Assembly: GCA_963835295.1 (NCBI GenBank)
Contig: CAWIEX010000002.1
Span: 248,001 to 312,000, forward strand
Direction: 5' to 3'
Length of the DNA stretch: 64,000 nucleotides
Source of the DNA: JAOPZW01 sp963835295
GTDB lineage: Bacteria; Actinomycetota; Thermoleophilia; Solirubrobacterales; Solirubrobacteraceae
The translations under genes were made by a program, and so were the position numbers. Positions 7,936-15,226 of this stretch are shown piece after piece (the first letter of the stretch is position 1; each line of letters starts with the position of its first letter). Below the pieces are notes generated by a model. It ran no database searches and was not told the origin of the DNA. It saw only the letters and a program-made list of their open reading frames with translations.

Positions 7936-8757
7936 ATGACTGTGCAGGCAGAGACGAACGGGCGCCCCACGACCGAGGAGTTCGTGCAGTACGAGGTCAC
8001 CGACGGCGTCGCCACCATCTGGCTGAACCGCCCCGAGGTCAAGAACTGCGTCAACTGGGGACTGCTGACCCAGCTCGGCGCGGCGCTCGAGCGCGCCGAG
8101 GAGGACGACGACGCGCGCGTGGTGCTGATCCGCGGACGCGGCCAGACCTTTTGCGCGGGCGCGGACCTCAACATGCTCGACTCCGAGTTCCTGGGCACGA
8201 CGAACAACTCCGTGAAGATCGCGCAGGTCTCGGCGCGCACGTTCGACCGCGCGTTCAACCTGGGCAAGCCGACGATCGCCGTGGTCGAGGGCCACGCCGT
8301 CGCGGGCGGCTTCGAGCTGATGATCTCCTGCGACTTCGCCATCGCGGCCGACGACGCCAAGATCGGCGACTTCCACATCCGCCGCGCGCTGTTCGGCGGC
8401 GCCGGCCCAATCTACCGCCTGCCGCGCTACATCGGCCTGCGTAAGACCAAGGAGCTGCTCTTCACCGGCAAGCTGCTCTCGGGCAAGGAGTGCGAGGAAT
8501 GGGGGCTGGCCAACGTGTCCGCGCCGACCGACCAGCTCGAGCAGGCGATCGCCGACTTCGTCGCCCCGATGAAGGACAAGAGCGCCTTCACGATGCGCAT
8601 CACCAAGCTCGCGGCCAACCGCGGTCTCGACGGCGACACCGAGACGCTCATCGCCCTGGAGAGCATGACCTGCAACGTCGCCCACCAGTCGGATGACGCC
8701 CGCGAAGGCGTGCAGGCGTTCCTGGAGAAGCGCGAACCCGTCTGGAAGCACCGCTAG
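7936..8757 (+). CDS. Enoyl-CoA hydratase/isomerase (crotonase) family protein
   Basis: A 273-residue crotonase-fold protein. Oxyanion-hole segments CAGADLNML (73-81) and EGHAVAGGFEL (118-128) are intact. The first catalytic Glu of hydratases is kept (Glu127). The second, which sits in the QPEI motif of rat enoyl-CoA hydratase, aligns here with His147 in DFHIRRALFGGAG. That makes simple syn-hydration less certain; isomerase, dehydratase or hydrolase activity is possible. GGAG lies 8 nt before the ATG. The next gene (acyl-CoA dehydrogenase) follows after 14 bp, and both share the promoter at 7864-7892. Confidence 0.85.
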   Translation: MTVQAETNGRPTTEEFVQYEVTDGVATIWLNRPEVKNCVNWGLLTQLGAALERAEEDDDARVVLIRGRGQTFCAGADLNMLDSEFLGTTNNSVKIAQVSARTFDRAFNLGKPTIAVVEGHAVAGGFELMISCDFAIAADDAKIGDFHIRRALFGGAGPIYRLPRYIGLRKTKELLFTGKLLSGKECEEWGLANVSAPTDQLEQAIADFVAPMKDKSAFTMRITKLAANRGLDGDTETLIALESMTCNVAHQSDDAREGVQAFLEKREPVWKHR

Positions 8758-8771
8758 CGCCAGGCGAGATC

Positions 8772-10001
8772 ATGGACTTCGCCTTCGACGCCACGACGCT
8801 GGAACTGCGCGAGCGGCTGCTCGCGTTCATGGACGAGTGCGTCTACCCAGCGGAGCAGCGCTTCCGCGAGGAGGTCGAGCAGGCCGATGACCGGTGGGGC
8901 ACCCCACCGGTCATCGAAGCGCTCAAGGCGCAGGCGCGCGAGCGCGGCCTCTGGAACCTCTTCCTGCCGCCGATCCACGAGCACGGCGCGGGGCTGACCA
9001 ACCTGCAGTACGCGCCGCTGGCCGAGATCACAGGCCACAACCCGTGGATGGCGCCGGAGGCGCTCAACTGCTCGGCCCCGGACACCGGGAACATGGAGCT
9101 GCTCTCGCTGTTCGGAACGCCCGAGCAGAAGGCCCGCTGGCTGGATCCGCTGCTCGAGGGCACGATCCGGTCCGCGTTCTCGATGACCGAGCCGGATGTC
9201 GCGTCGTCTGACGCCACGAACATCGCGACGCGCATCGAACGCGACGGCGACCACTACGTCATCAACGGGCGCAAGTGGTGGACGTCGGGGGCGATGTCGC
9301 CGCGCTGCGAACTGCTCATCGTTATGGGCGTCACCGACCCCGACGCCGAGCGCCACCGCCGCCAGAGCATGATCCTGATCCCGAAGGACACGCCGGGCGT
9401 CCGCGTCGAGCGCTCGACGAGCCTCTTCGGCTACGACGACGGCCCCCACGGCGGCCATGCCGAGATCGCCTACGAGGACGTGCGCGTCCCGGCGTCGAAC
9501 CTGCTCGGCGAGGAGGGCGAGGGATTCCGCCTGGCCCAGGAGCGGCTCGGCCCCGGGCGCATCCACCACGCCATGCGCACCATCGGGATGGCGGAGCGGG
9601 CGCTCGAGATGATGTGCCGGCGCACCGCGTCGCGATCCACGTTCGGGCGCCCGATCATCGAGCACGGCGTGGTGCAGCGCTGGATCTCCGATGCGCGCGT
9701 GAAGATCGAGCAGGTGCGCCTGCTCGTGCTCAAGACCGCGTGGCTGATGGACACCGTGGGTAATCGCGGCGCGCGCGTCGAGGTCTCGGCCATCAAGGTG
9801 GCGGCCCCCGACGTGGCGACGTGGGTGATCGACCGGGCCATCCAGGCTCACGGCGGCGCCGGGGTGTCGCAGGACCATCTTCTCGCCGAGCTCTACGCGG
9901 TGGCGCGCATCCTCCAGATCGCCGACGGACCCGACGAGGTGCACCACATGGCGATCGCGCGCCGGGAGAGCCGCCGCCACCGCGAGTCGGTCGCGGCCTG
10001 A
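8772..10001 (+). CDS. Acyl-CoA dehydrogenase, ACAD10/ACAD11-like
   Basis: A 409-residue acyl-CoA dehydrogenase-fold flavoprotein. From memory it matches the dehydrogenase half of human ACAD11 over long stretches: FSMTEPDVASSDATNI (136-151), INGRKWWTSGA, RLGPGRIHHAMRT, IQAHGGAGVSQD and the C-terminal ADGPDEVH in place of the usual YEGT catalytic segment. ACAD10/11 and Pseudomonas LvaC act on 4-phosphoacyl-CoA and produce enoyl-CoA with loss of phosphate rather than doing ordinary beta-oxidation. The kinase that would make that substrate is a separate gene here (11706-12791). Cotranscribed with the crotonase; ends 3 bp from the convergent TetR gene. Confidence 0.9.
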   Translation: MDFAFDATTLELRERLLAFMDECVYPAEQRFREEVEQADDRWGTPPVIEALKAQARERGLWNLFLPPIHEHGAGLTNLQYAPLAEITGHNPWMAPEALNCSAPDTGNMELLSLFGTPEQKARWLDPLLEGTIRSAFSMTEPDVASSDATNIATRIERDGDHYVINGRKWWTSGAMSPRCELLIVMGVTDPDAERHRRQSMILIPKDTPGVRVERSTSLFGYDDGPHGGHAEIAYEDVRVPASNLLGEEGEGFRLAQERLGPGRIHHAMRTIGMAERALEMMCRRTASRSTFGRPIIEHGVVQRWISDARVKIEQVRLLVLKTAWLMDTVGNRGARVEVSAIKVAAPDVATWVIDRAIQAHGGAGVSQDHLLAELYAVARILQIADGPDEVHHMAIARRESRRHRESVAA

Positions 10002-10004
10002 CCG

Positions 10005-10727
10005 TCAGCGGCTGGCGGCCCGGGAACGCGGCGCTGCCTTCGCCTTCCGCGGCCTCGCGCCTGCGCCCACCACGTCCATCGGCAGCCCCGCGACGGCGAG
10101 GCAGCGGCGGACGTAGAAGTCCGCCACGTCGGCGAGCGCAAGGTCGCCGCCCGGGCGGTACCAATGGAAGACGCTGTTGTAGAGGCCGAGGATCGCGCGC
10201 GCGAGCATTCGTGGATCGGCCTCGGGAATCGCCCCCTGCTCCATCCCGCGCGTCAGGAAGGTCGCCCACACGAACTCGAGGTCACGCGTCCGTGACCGCG
10301 CCAGCTGTCGCGCCTGCTCCTCGCGAGCCGACGTGCGGTGCACCCCGACGAGCACCTGCTCGGACACGAGCAGCCGGTTGCGCTGGACCTCGTGATCGGA
10401 GAGCTCGAACGCGCCCTGGAGCACCGCCGTGAGCGCGGTCACGAAGTCGTCGTGCTCCCTGGTGATCCGCTCGAACTTCTCGCGATCGGCCTCGAGGGCC
10501 TCGGCCATGATCTCGTAGAGGCAGTGCAGCTTGGACTCGAAGTAGTGATACAGCGCCGTCGAGCCGATGCCGACCGCCGCCGCCACGTCGGCCCACTTGC
10601 TGTGCTCGTAGCCCTCGCGCCCGAACAGGTCGGTGGCGACCTCGAGGATTGCCTCGCGCTTGTTGCGTGACGACGGGGCCGGCGCGCGGCTTGCGGTGGC
10701 GGTCTGCGATTGGCGTGGTTGCGGCAA
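10005..10727 (-). CDS. TetR-family regulator (paralogue 1)
   Basis: About 240 residues. The N-terminal helix-turn-helix contains KREAILEVATDLFGREGYEHSKWADVAAAVGIG and the recognition helix region TALYHYFESK, followed by a helical ligand domain. I chose TTG at 10727 (GAGG about 14 nt upstream) because no ATG/GTG sits near the HTH; the open frame runs much further upstream through the divergent SDR gene, which is not credible. It shares long near-identical blocks (RSRTRDLEF, RAILGLYNSV.HWYRP) with the regulator at 16874. TetR repressors of this sort usually sense a CoA thioester of the pathway. It is divergent from the SDR gene; a weak operator (10745-10759) lies just before its start. Confidence 0.88.
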   Translation of the reverse strand: MPQPRQSQTATASRAPAPSSRNKREAILEVATDLFGREGYEHSKWADVAAAVGIGSTALYHYFESKLHCLYEIMAEALEADREKFERITREHDDFVTALTAVLQGAFELSDHEVQRNRLLVSEQVLVGVHRTSAREEQARQLARSRTRDLEFVWATFLTRGMEQGAIPEADPRMLARAILGLYNSVFHWYRPGGDLALADVADFYVRRCLAVAGLPMDVVGAGARPRKAKAAPRSRAASR

Positions 10728-10744
10728 GGCGTCTCGTTCCTCAG

Positions 10745-10790
10745 TTGAAGTCGGGTGAACGATATCACTGGCGGCGGCGACCGCCCGCAA
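10745..10790 (-). promoter_or_regulatory. Promoter region and weak operator of TetR paralogue 1
   Basis: Minus strand: TTGCGG (10790-10785), 17-bp spacer, TGATAT (10767-10762), then an operator-like TTGAAGTCGGGTGAA (10745-10759, 10/15 to the consensus). The -10 is poor. The -35 forms one arm of a perfect inverted repeat, CCGCAAG-4-CTTGCGG (10785-10802), whose other arm contains the -35 of the divergent SDR promoter. Confidence 0.4.
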
Positions 10791-10796
10791 GTCCGC

Positions 10797-10825
10797 TTGC
10801 GGAGCCAAGTCGCGGATGCTAAACT
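10797..10825 (+). promoter_or_regulatory. Promoter of the SDR gene at 10839
   Basis: TTGCGG (10797-10802), 17-bp spacer, TAAACT (10820-10825). Transcription would start about 10832, only ~7 nt before the ATG at 10839, so the mRNA is nearly leaderless. Confidence 0.6.
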
Positions 10826-10838
10826 GAACTGACTTCAG
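10824..10838. promoter_or_regulatory. Palindromic TetR-type operator, site 3 (perfect)
   Basis: CTGAACTGACTTCAG, identical to the importer site 5.1 kb away. It overlaps the last bases of the -10, spans the start point, and ends at the base before the SDR ATG. Confidence 0.75.
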
Positions 10839-11615
10839 ATGAACACCACCGAGATCAGATCCACCCCCCATGCCCTGGACGGTCGCGTGGTCATCGTGAC
10901 CGGCGCGAGCTCCGGCCTCGGCGAGCAGCTCGCCCGCGCCCTGGGCGCCGCCGGCGCGACCCCGGTCCTGGCCGCGCGGCGCGAGGACCGGCTCGCAGGC
11001 CTGCGCGCTCAGCTGCCCGGCGCCGACACCGTGACGTGCGACGTCACGCAGGCGGCCGATCGCGAGCGCCTGGTCGAGACGGTGCTGGAGCGCCATGGGC
11101 GCCTCGACGGGCTCGTCAACAACGCCGGCGCCGGCGCCACCGGCCCGGCGCTGAAGTCCAGCACCGACGCATTCGCACGCGTGCTCGACCTCAACCTGAC
11201 CGCGCCGTTCGCGCTGTCCTGTCTCGCCGCCGCCCAGATGCGCGCCGGCGGCGGCGGATCCATCGTCAACGTCGCCTCGGTCATGGGCCTGCGATCGATC
11301 GGGGAGATCCCCGACGCGGCGTACGTCGCCTCGAAGGCCGGCGTCATCGGTCTCACGCGCGAGCTGGCTTCGCAGTGGGGCCGTCACGGGATCCGGGTGA
11401 ACGCGGTCGCGCCGGGCTTCTTCGCCTCCGAGATGACCGCCGAGCTCGGCAACGACCCGGAGGCCTTCCCGGAGTTCCTGCTCGCGCGCACGCCGCTGCG
11501 CCGCGGCGGGCGTGCCGGTGAGCTCGACGAGGCGGTGCTCTTCCTGCTCGGCGCGGGCAGCAGCTTCGTGACGGGCCACGTGCTCAGCGTGGACGGCGGG
11601 ATGTCGGTCCGATGA
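10839..11615 (+). CDS. Short-chain dehydrogenase/reductase (SDR)
   Basis: A 258-residue classical SDR with TGASSGLG near residue 21, NNAGAG, catalytic Ser in VASVMG and YVASK. An Arg pair after beta-2 (AARRED) favours NADP(H). It stands alone behind a strong promoter with a perfect operator and almost no leader; no Shine-Dalgarno is present. By analogy with LvaD of the levulinate pathway it is a candidate for the keto/hydroxyacyl-CoA reductase step that precedes the kinase, but three SDRs in this cluster could do that (inference). It converges with the kinase gene. Confidence 0.85.
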   Translation: MNTTEIRSTPHALDGRVVIVTGASSGLGEQLARALGAAGATPVLAARREDRLAGLRAQLPGADTVTCDVTQAADRERLVETVLERHGRLDGLVNNAGAGATGPALKSSTDAFARVLDLNLTAPFALSCLAAAQMRAGGGGSIVNVASVMGLRSIGEIPDAAYVASKAGVIGLTRELASQWGRHGIRVNAVAPGFFASEMTAELGNDPEAFPEFLLARTPLRRGGRAGELDEAVLFLLGAGSSFVTGHVLSVDGGMSVR

Positions 11616-11683
11616 CCCCTCCCCCGCCTCCGCCGCCGCCCCCGCAGCACCCGACGCTCCTCAACCGGCCGCTGTCCATCTGG

Positions 11684-11712
11684 CGCCTGACGCGCTGACG
11701 CGCGCTCAGGCG
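11684..11712. terminator. Stem-loop between convergent SDR and kinase genes
   Basis: CGCCTGA (11684-11690) pairs with TCAGGCG (11706-11712), and further CGCG pairs lie inside with one bulge. It overlaps the kinase stop codon. No U-tract is present, so function as a bidirectional terminator is tentative. Confidence 0.35.
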
Positions 11713-12791
11713 AGGAGGTGGCGGCCCGCATCGACCAACGGGGCGACGAGGCGCTGCGCGTCGTCGAAGCCCGAGCCGAGCATGGCGCCGCCGGCGGCGC
11801 GGGCGGCGATGCCCTGGCAGACCACCGCGAGCTTGAAGAAGGCGAACGCCTGGTACCAGTCGGCGTCGGTGACGTCGAAGCCCGTCTGCACGGCGTAGCG
11901 CTCGATCACCTGCGAGCGCGTCGGGAAGCCCTCGGCCGCGGTGACGGGTGCGACGATGCGCGCCGCGGCCAGGACCGCGTCGTCCGTCTCCTCGCTCCAG
12001 AACGCCAGCAGCGCCCCGAGGTCGGTGAAGGGGTCCCCGAGCGTGCTCATCTCCCAGTCGAGCACCGCCACGATGCGGCCCGCCGCCGTGGGGTGCAGCA
12101 CCGTGTTGTCGAGCCGGTAGTCGCCGTGGACGATCGCTTCCGCGCGCTGGGGCGGCAGCGTGCGCACGAGCCCGTCGCGCAGCGCGTCGAGCGCCGGGAG
12201 CTCGTGCGCCGTGGAGGCCTCCCACTGCTTGGACCAGCGCCGCAGCTGGCGCTCCATGAAGCCCGCCGGCCGGCCGAAGTCCTCGAGCCCCACGGCGGCC
12301 GGGTCGACGGTGTGCAGCTCGGCGAGCACGTCGACGAGCGCCTCGCCGATGGCCGCGCGCCCTTCGGGCGCGTCGGCGTACCCCGCGGGCAGCGCGTTGC
12401 GACAGACGTGCCCGACGACGCGCTCCATGACGTAGAACGGCGCCCCGAGCTGGCTGTCGGCGCCGCCATGGTGCAGTACGCGCGGCACCGGGACGGCCGT
12501 GCCCTCCAGCGCGCTCAGCACTCGGTGCTCGCGGACCATGTCGTGCGCGGTCGGCAGGATGTGCCCGAGCGGCGGGCGGCGCAGGACGACCTCGCCGGCG
12601 TCGCAGGCGACGCGGTAGGTGAGGTTGGACTTGCCGCCCGAGATGAGCGCGACGTCGCAGCGCTGCCACCGTGGATCGTGCAGCGCGTCCGCGAGCAGGG
12701 GTCCAACGACATCGGGCTCGGCGCCCGTCGCGATCGCCTCCAGGCGCTGGGCCGTTGGGTCGTTGAATCCGGTCGCGGTCGTCGGCGTCAT
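11706..12791 (-). CDS. Aminoglycoside-phosphotransferase-fold kinase, ACAD10/11 N-domain (LvaA) type
   Basis: A 361-residue APH-fold kinase. Motifs: ISGGKSNLTY (50-59), RRPPLG (71-76), PFYVMERV, WSKQWEAS (186-193), catalytic loop HGDYRLDN (222-229, Asp224) and metal-binding AVLDWEMSTLGDP (242-254, Asp245). Every one of these also occurs in the N-terminal kinase domain of animal ACAD10/ACAD11 as I recall it. Such kinases, and Pseudomonas LvaA, phosphorylate the 4-hydroxyl of 4-hydroxyacyl-CoA. It is the third gene of a minus-strand operon with the two acyl-CoA dehydrogenases (17 bp after the smaller one). The partner dehydrogenase of ACAD11 type is at 8772-10001. Confidence 0.88.
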   Translation of the reverse strand: MTPTTATGFNDPTAQRLEAIATGAEPDVVGPLLADALHDPRWQRCDVALISGGKSNLTYRVACDAGEVVLRRPPLGHILPTAHDMVREHRVLSALEGTAVPVPRVLHHGGADSQLGAPFYVMERVVGHVCRNALPAGYADAPEGRAAIGEALVDVLAELHTVDPAAVGLEDFGRPAGFMERQLRRWSKQWEASTAHELPALDALRDGLVRTLPPQRAEAIVHGDYRLDNTVLHPTAAGRIVAVLDWEMSTLGDPFTDLGALLAFWSEETDDAVLAAARIVAPVTAAEGFPTRSQVIERYAVQTGFDVTDADWYQAFAFFKLAVVCQGIAARAAGGAMLGSGFDDAQRLVAPLVDAGRHLLA

Positions 12792-12808
12792 CGCGTGCGC
12801 TCCTCTTG

Positions 12809-13873
12809 TCAGACGACGGGCTCGGGGACGGCGCCGGCCGCGAGCGCCCGCCCGAGCGCGCGCTCGTGGTGGGCCGCGTCGCCGAACTGCTGCTCGCGGA
12901 CGACGATGCGGCGCAGGAACCGGTGGGCGGGGTGCTCGGCCGTCACCGCGATGCCCCCGAAGACCTGCATCGCGCCGTGGGCCACCTCCCGGGCCGCGCG
13001 CGACACGTACGCCTTGGCGATCGACGCCGTACGTCCAGCCTCAGCGGCGTCCTCGTCGAGCGCCGCCGCCGCGTAGAGGACGGACGACCACGAGCTCGCC
13101 TGGCGCACGTACATGTCCGCCATCAGGTGACGCAATGCCTGGAAGCTGCCGATCGTGCGGCCGAACTGCCGCCGCTCGCCGGCGTAGCGGCAGGCGTCGT
13201 CGAGCAACCGCCCTGCCGCCCCGACCGCCTCGGCGGCGGCCATCAGCGCCCCGATCGTCGCCAGCCGCTCGAGCGCCTCGCCCGCGAACGGTCCGGCCAC
13301 GATCTCGGCGTCGGCGAGGTCGACCGCGTACATGGGAACGGTCGCGTCGAACGCGGGCTGCGCGGTCAGGGTGACGCCGGGCGCGCGGGCCGCGATGACC
13401 GCGACTCCCACGCCGTCGGGCCCGGAGACCGCCACGGCGAGCTGCTCGACCGCCTGCGCGTGCTCGACTCCCGCCTTGCGCCCGCTGAGGACGTCTCCGG
13501 CCGGGGTCGGGTCGACGGTCGTCCGCGGCGCTGCGTTGGCCCAGCTCGATCCCGGTTCGAGCAGCGCCAGCGCGGCGGCGTCTTCGCCATCGGCGAGCGG
13601 CTGCACCGCGAAGCGCAACGCGGCGCTCCCGAGGTATGCCACGGGCGCCAGGTGCGCCCCCAGGGCACGGGCGATGAGGCACAGCTCGACCGCGCCGAGC
13701 CCGTCTTCGCCACCCACGGTCAGCGCCCCGAAGTCGACGAGAGCGCGCCACAGTCGGTCGCGCGCTGCCTCGTCGCCATACGGCGCGTCGGGGGCGGGGC
13801 TCCACTCGCGGGCGAGCAGCGTCTGCACCGATTCGGCCAGCCAGGTCTGCTCGTCGCTCAGCTCGAGGTCCAT
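12809..13873 (-). CDS. Acyl-CoA dehydrogenase, small subunit of a paired enzyme
   Basis: A 354-residue acyl-CoA dehydrogenase, shorter than the usual ~380-390 and with a divergent middle domain. Recognisable elements are RYAGERRQFGRTIGSFQALRH, HLMADMYV and the C-terminal GAMQVFGGIAVTAEHPAHRFLRR. It starts 3 bp after the stop of the larger dehydrogenase. Two adjacent, unequal acyl-CoA dehydrogenase genes are the hallmark of the alpha2-beta2 enzymes that actinobacteria use on bulky branched or steroid side-chain CoA esters (FadE28/29 type), in which each subunit supplies half of the active sites. Pairing is therefore likely; substrate not determined. Confidence 0.85.
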   Translation of the reverse strand: MDLELSDEQTWLAESVQTLLAREWSPAPDAPYGDEAARDRLWRALVDFGALTVGGEDGLGAVELCLIARALGAHLAPVAYLGSAALRFAVQPLADGEDAAALALLEPGSSWANAAPRTTVDPTPAGDVLSGRKAGVEHAQAVEQLAVAVSGPDGVGVAVIAARAPGVTLTAQPAFDATVPMYAVDLADAEIVAGPFAGEALERLATIGALMAAAEAVGAAGRLLDDACRYAGERRQFGRTIGSFQALRHLMADMYVRQASSWSSVLYAAAALDEDAAEAGRTASIAKAYVSRAAREVAHGAMQVFGGIAVTAEHPAHRFLRRIVVREQQFGDAAHHERALGRALAAGAVPEPVV

Positions 13874-13876
13874 GAC

Positions 13877-15052
13877 CTACTCCTTGGGCAGGCCGAGGAC
13901 GCGATCGGCGATGATGTTGCGCTGGATCTGCTGCGTCCCGCCGTACACGGTCGCCGCGCGCGAGTAGAGATAGGTCTCGTACCAAAACTCGTTCTCGGCG
14001 GACGCGGCCGGCTCGGCGTGCTGCATCGTCGCCCCTAGGACCTCCAGCGCGGTGGCGGCCAGCCGTTGCTCGGCCTCCGCCATGAGCAGCTTGACGCTCG
14101 AGCTGTCGGGGCCGACGGCGCCGCCGTTGAGGAACTCTCCCACCGTCCGATAGGCGTGGTGGCGCAGCACCTCGATCCCGATCAGCGCGCGCGCGAGCGC
14201 GACCTGGACCTCCGGGTCGTCGATCAGCGGCTCGCCGTCGAGCGTGCGCTCGGCCGCCACGCGCACCGCGCGGTCGAGCCACGTGCGCAGCTTGACCTGG
14301 CGGGGGAGCGCGGCGGTACCCCGCTCGTGTCCCAGCGTGTGCATCGCGATCTTCCACCCATCGCCGCGCTCGCTGAGGAGGTTCTCCTTGGGCACGACGA
14401 CGTCGTCGAGGAAGAGCTCGCAGAACTCCGCGTGGCCGGTGATCTGGGTCATGGGCCGCAACTCGACGCCGGGCGAGCGCATGTCCACGATCAGCATCGA
14501 GATGCCGCGGTGCGTGGGCACGGTCTCATCGGTGCGGGCGAGCACCCCGCACCAGCGCGCGAACTGGCCCCAGGACACCCACGTCTTCTGTCCGCTGAGG
14601 ACGAAGTGGTCATCGCGCTCGACGGCGCTCGTGCGCAGCGACGCGAGGTCGGACCCGGCCTCGGGCTCGGAGAACCCCTGGCACCAGATCTCCTCGGCCG
14701 AGAGGATCGCCGGCACGTAACGGCGCCGCTGCTCGTCCGTGCCGAAGCGCAGCAGCGATGGGCCGAGGACGTCGAGCCCGACGACGTTGATGAACTCGGG
14801 GGCGCCGGCAGCGGCGAGCTCCTGATCGATGACGATCTGCTCGGCGGCCGGCCCTCCCCCGCCCCCGAACTCGCGCGGCCACGCGCGTCCGACGTAGCCG
14901 GCTTCGTGGCAGCGCGCCTGCCAGTCGCGCAGGACCTCCATCCGGTCCTCCAGCGACCGCGGCAACCGCGTCGCGTCCGGGCGCTCCGCAGCGAGGAAGG
15001 CCCGGATCTCGTCCTGGAGCCCGCGCTCTGAGTCGGTGGCGGTCAATCGCAT
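13877..15052 (-). CDS. Acyl-CoA dehydrogenase, large subunit of a paired enzyme
   Basis: About 391 residues from ATG at 15052, chosen over a start 45 bp upstream because promoter and operator lie directly before it. FAD/substrate motifs: WCQGFSEPEAGSDLASL, SGQKTWVSWGQ and C-terminal VYGGTQQIQRNIIADRVLGLPKE. The position of the classical catalytic Glu (YEGT) is Gly here, as in several steroid-type FadE subunits where the base comes from elsewhere. First gene of the operon large ACAD-small ACAD-kinase. Probably a leaderless message (see 15051-15089). Confidence 0.88.
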   Translation of the reverse strand: MRLTATDSERGLQDEIRAFLAAERPDATRLPRSLEDRMEVLRDWQARCHEAGYVGRAWPREFGGGGGPAAEQIVIDQELAAAGAPEFINVVGLDVLGPSLLRFGTDEQRRRYVPAILSAEEIWCQGFSEPEAGSDLASLRTSAVERDDHFVLSGQKTWVSWGQFARWCGVLARTDETVPTHRGISMLIVDMRSPGVELRPMTQITGHAEFCELFLDDVVVPKENLLSERGDGWKIAMHTLGHERGTAALPRQVKLRTWLDRAVRVAAERTLDGEPLIDDPEVQVALARALIGIEVLRHHAYRTVGEFLNGGAVGPDSSSVKLLMAEAEQRLAATALEVLGATMQHAEPAASAENEFWYETYLYSRAATVYGGTQQIQRNIIADRVLGLPKE

Positions 15053-15089
15053 GAACTGAGATCGTATCAGTATCACTAGTACGGGACAA
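15051..15089 (-). promoter_or_regulatory. Promoter and weak operator of the ACAD pair/kinase operon
   Basis: Minus strand: TTGTCC (15089-15084), 17-bp spacer, TACGAT (15066-15061), then eight bases to the ATG at 15052. An operator-like ATGAACTGAGATCGT (15051-15065, 10/15) overlaps both -10 and start codon, in the same register as site 2. Confidence 0.5.
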
Positions 15090-15108
15090 GATCGCACCCC
15101 ATCGAGCC

Positions 15109-15122
15109 GGTTCGTACGAACC
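15109..15122. promoter_or_regulatory. 14-bp perfect palindrome in the divergent ACAD/ligase promoter region
   Basis: GGTTCGTACGAACC is a perfect palindrome midway between the divergent starts at 15052 and 15227. It does not match the CTGAA/TTCAG operator, and its half-sites are oriented opposite to a LexA box. A second regulator's operator is possible. Confidence 0.35.
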
Positions 15123-15132
15123 AGCTATCAAT

Positions 15133-15147
15133 TCGATCTCACTTCAG
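15133..15147. promoter_or_regulatory. Palindromic TetR-type operator, degenerate (CoA ligase)
   Basis: TCGATCTCACTTCAG, 11/15 to the consensus with the right arm intact. It lies 79 bp before the ligase ATG at 15227 and resembles the weak site facing the dehydrogenase operon (GATCTCA-S-TTCA in both). Confidence 0.4.
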
Positions 15148-15226
15148 TTACTCTGTTCCTCGCTGCGTGACGCCGCGCCGGCGACCGAGCACAATGAGCA
15201 ACCGAGATACGGAGACCGATGAACCC

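Noticed and set aside
10005..11579. TetR gene read as a 524-residue protein
   Set aside because: The upstream half is antisense to a clear SDR gene; promoter and HTH position support a start near 10727.
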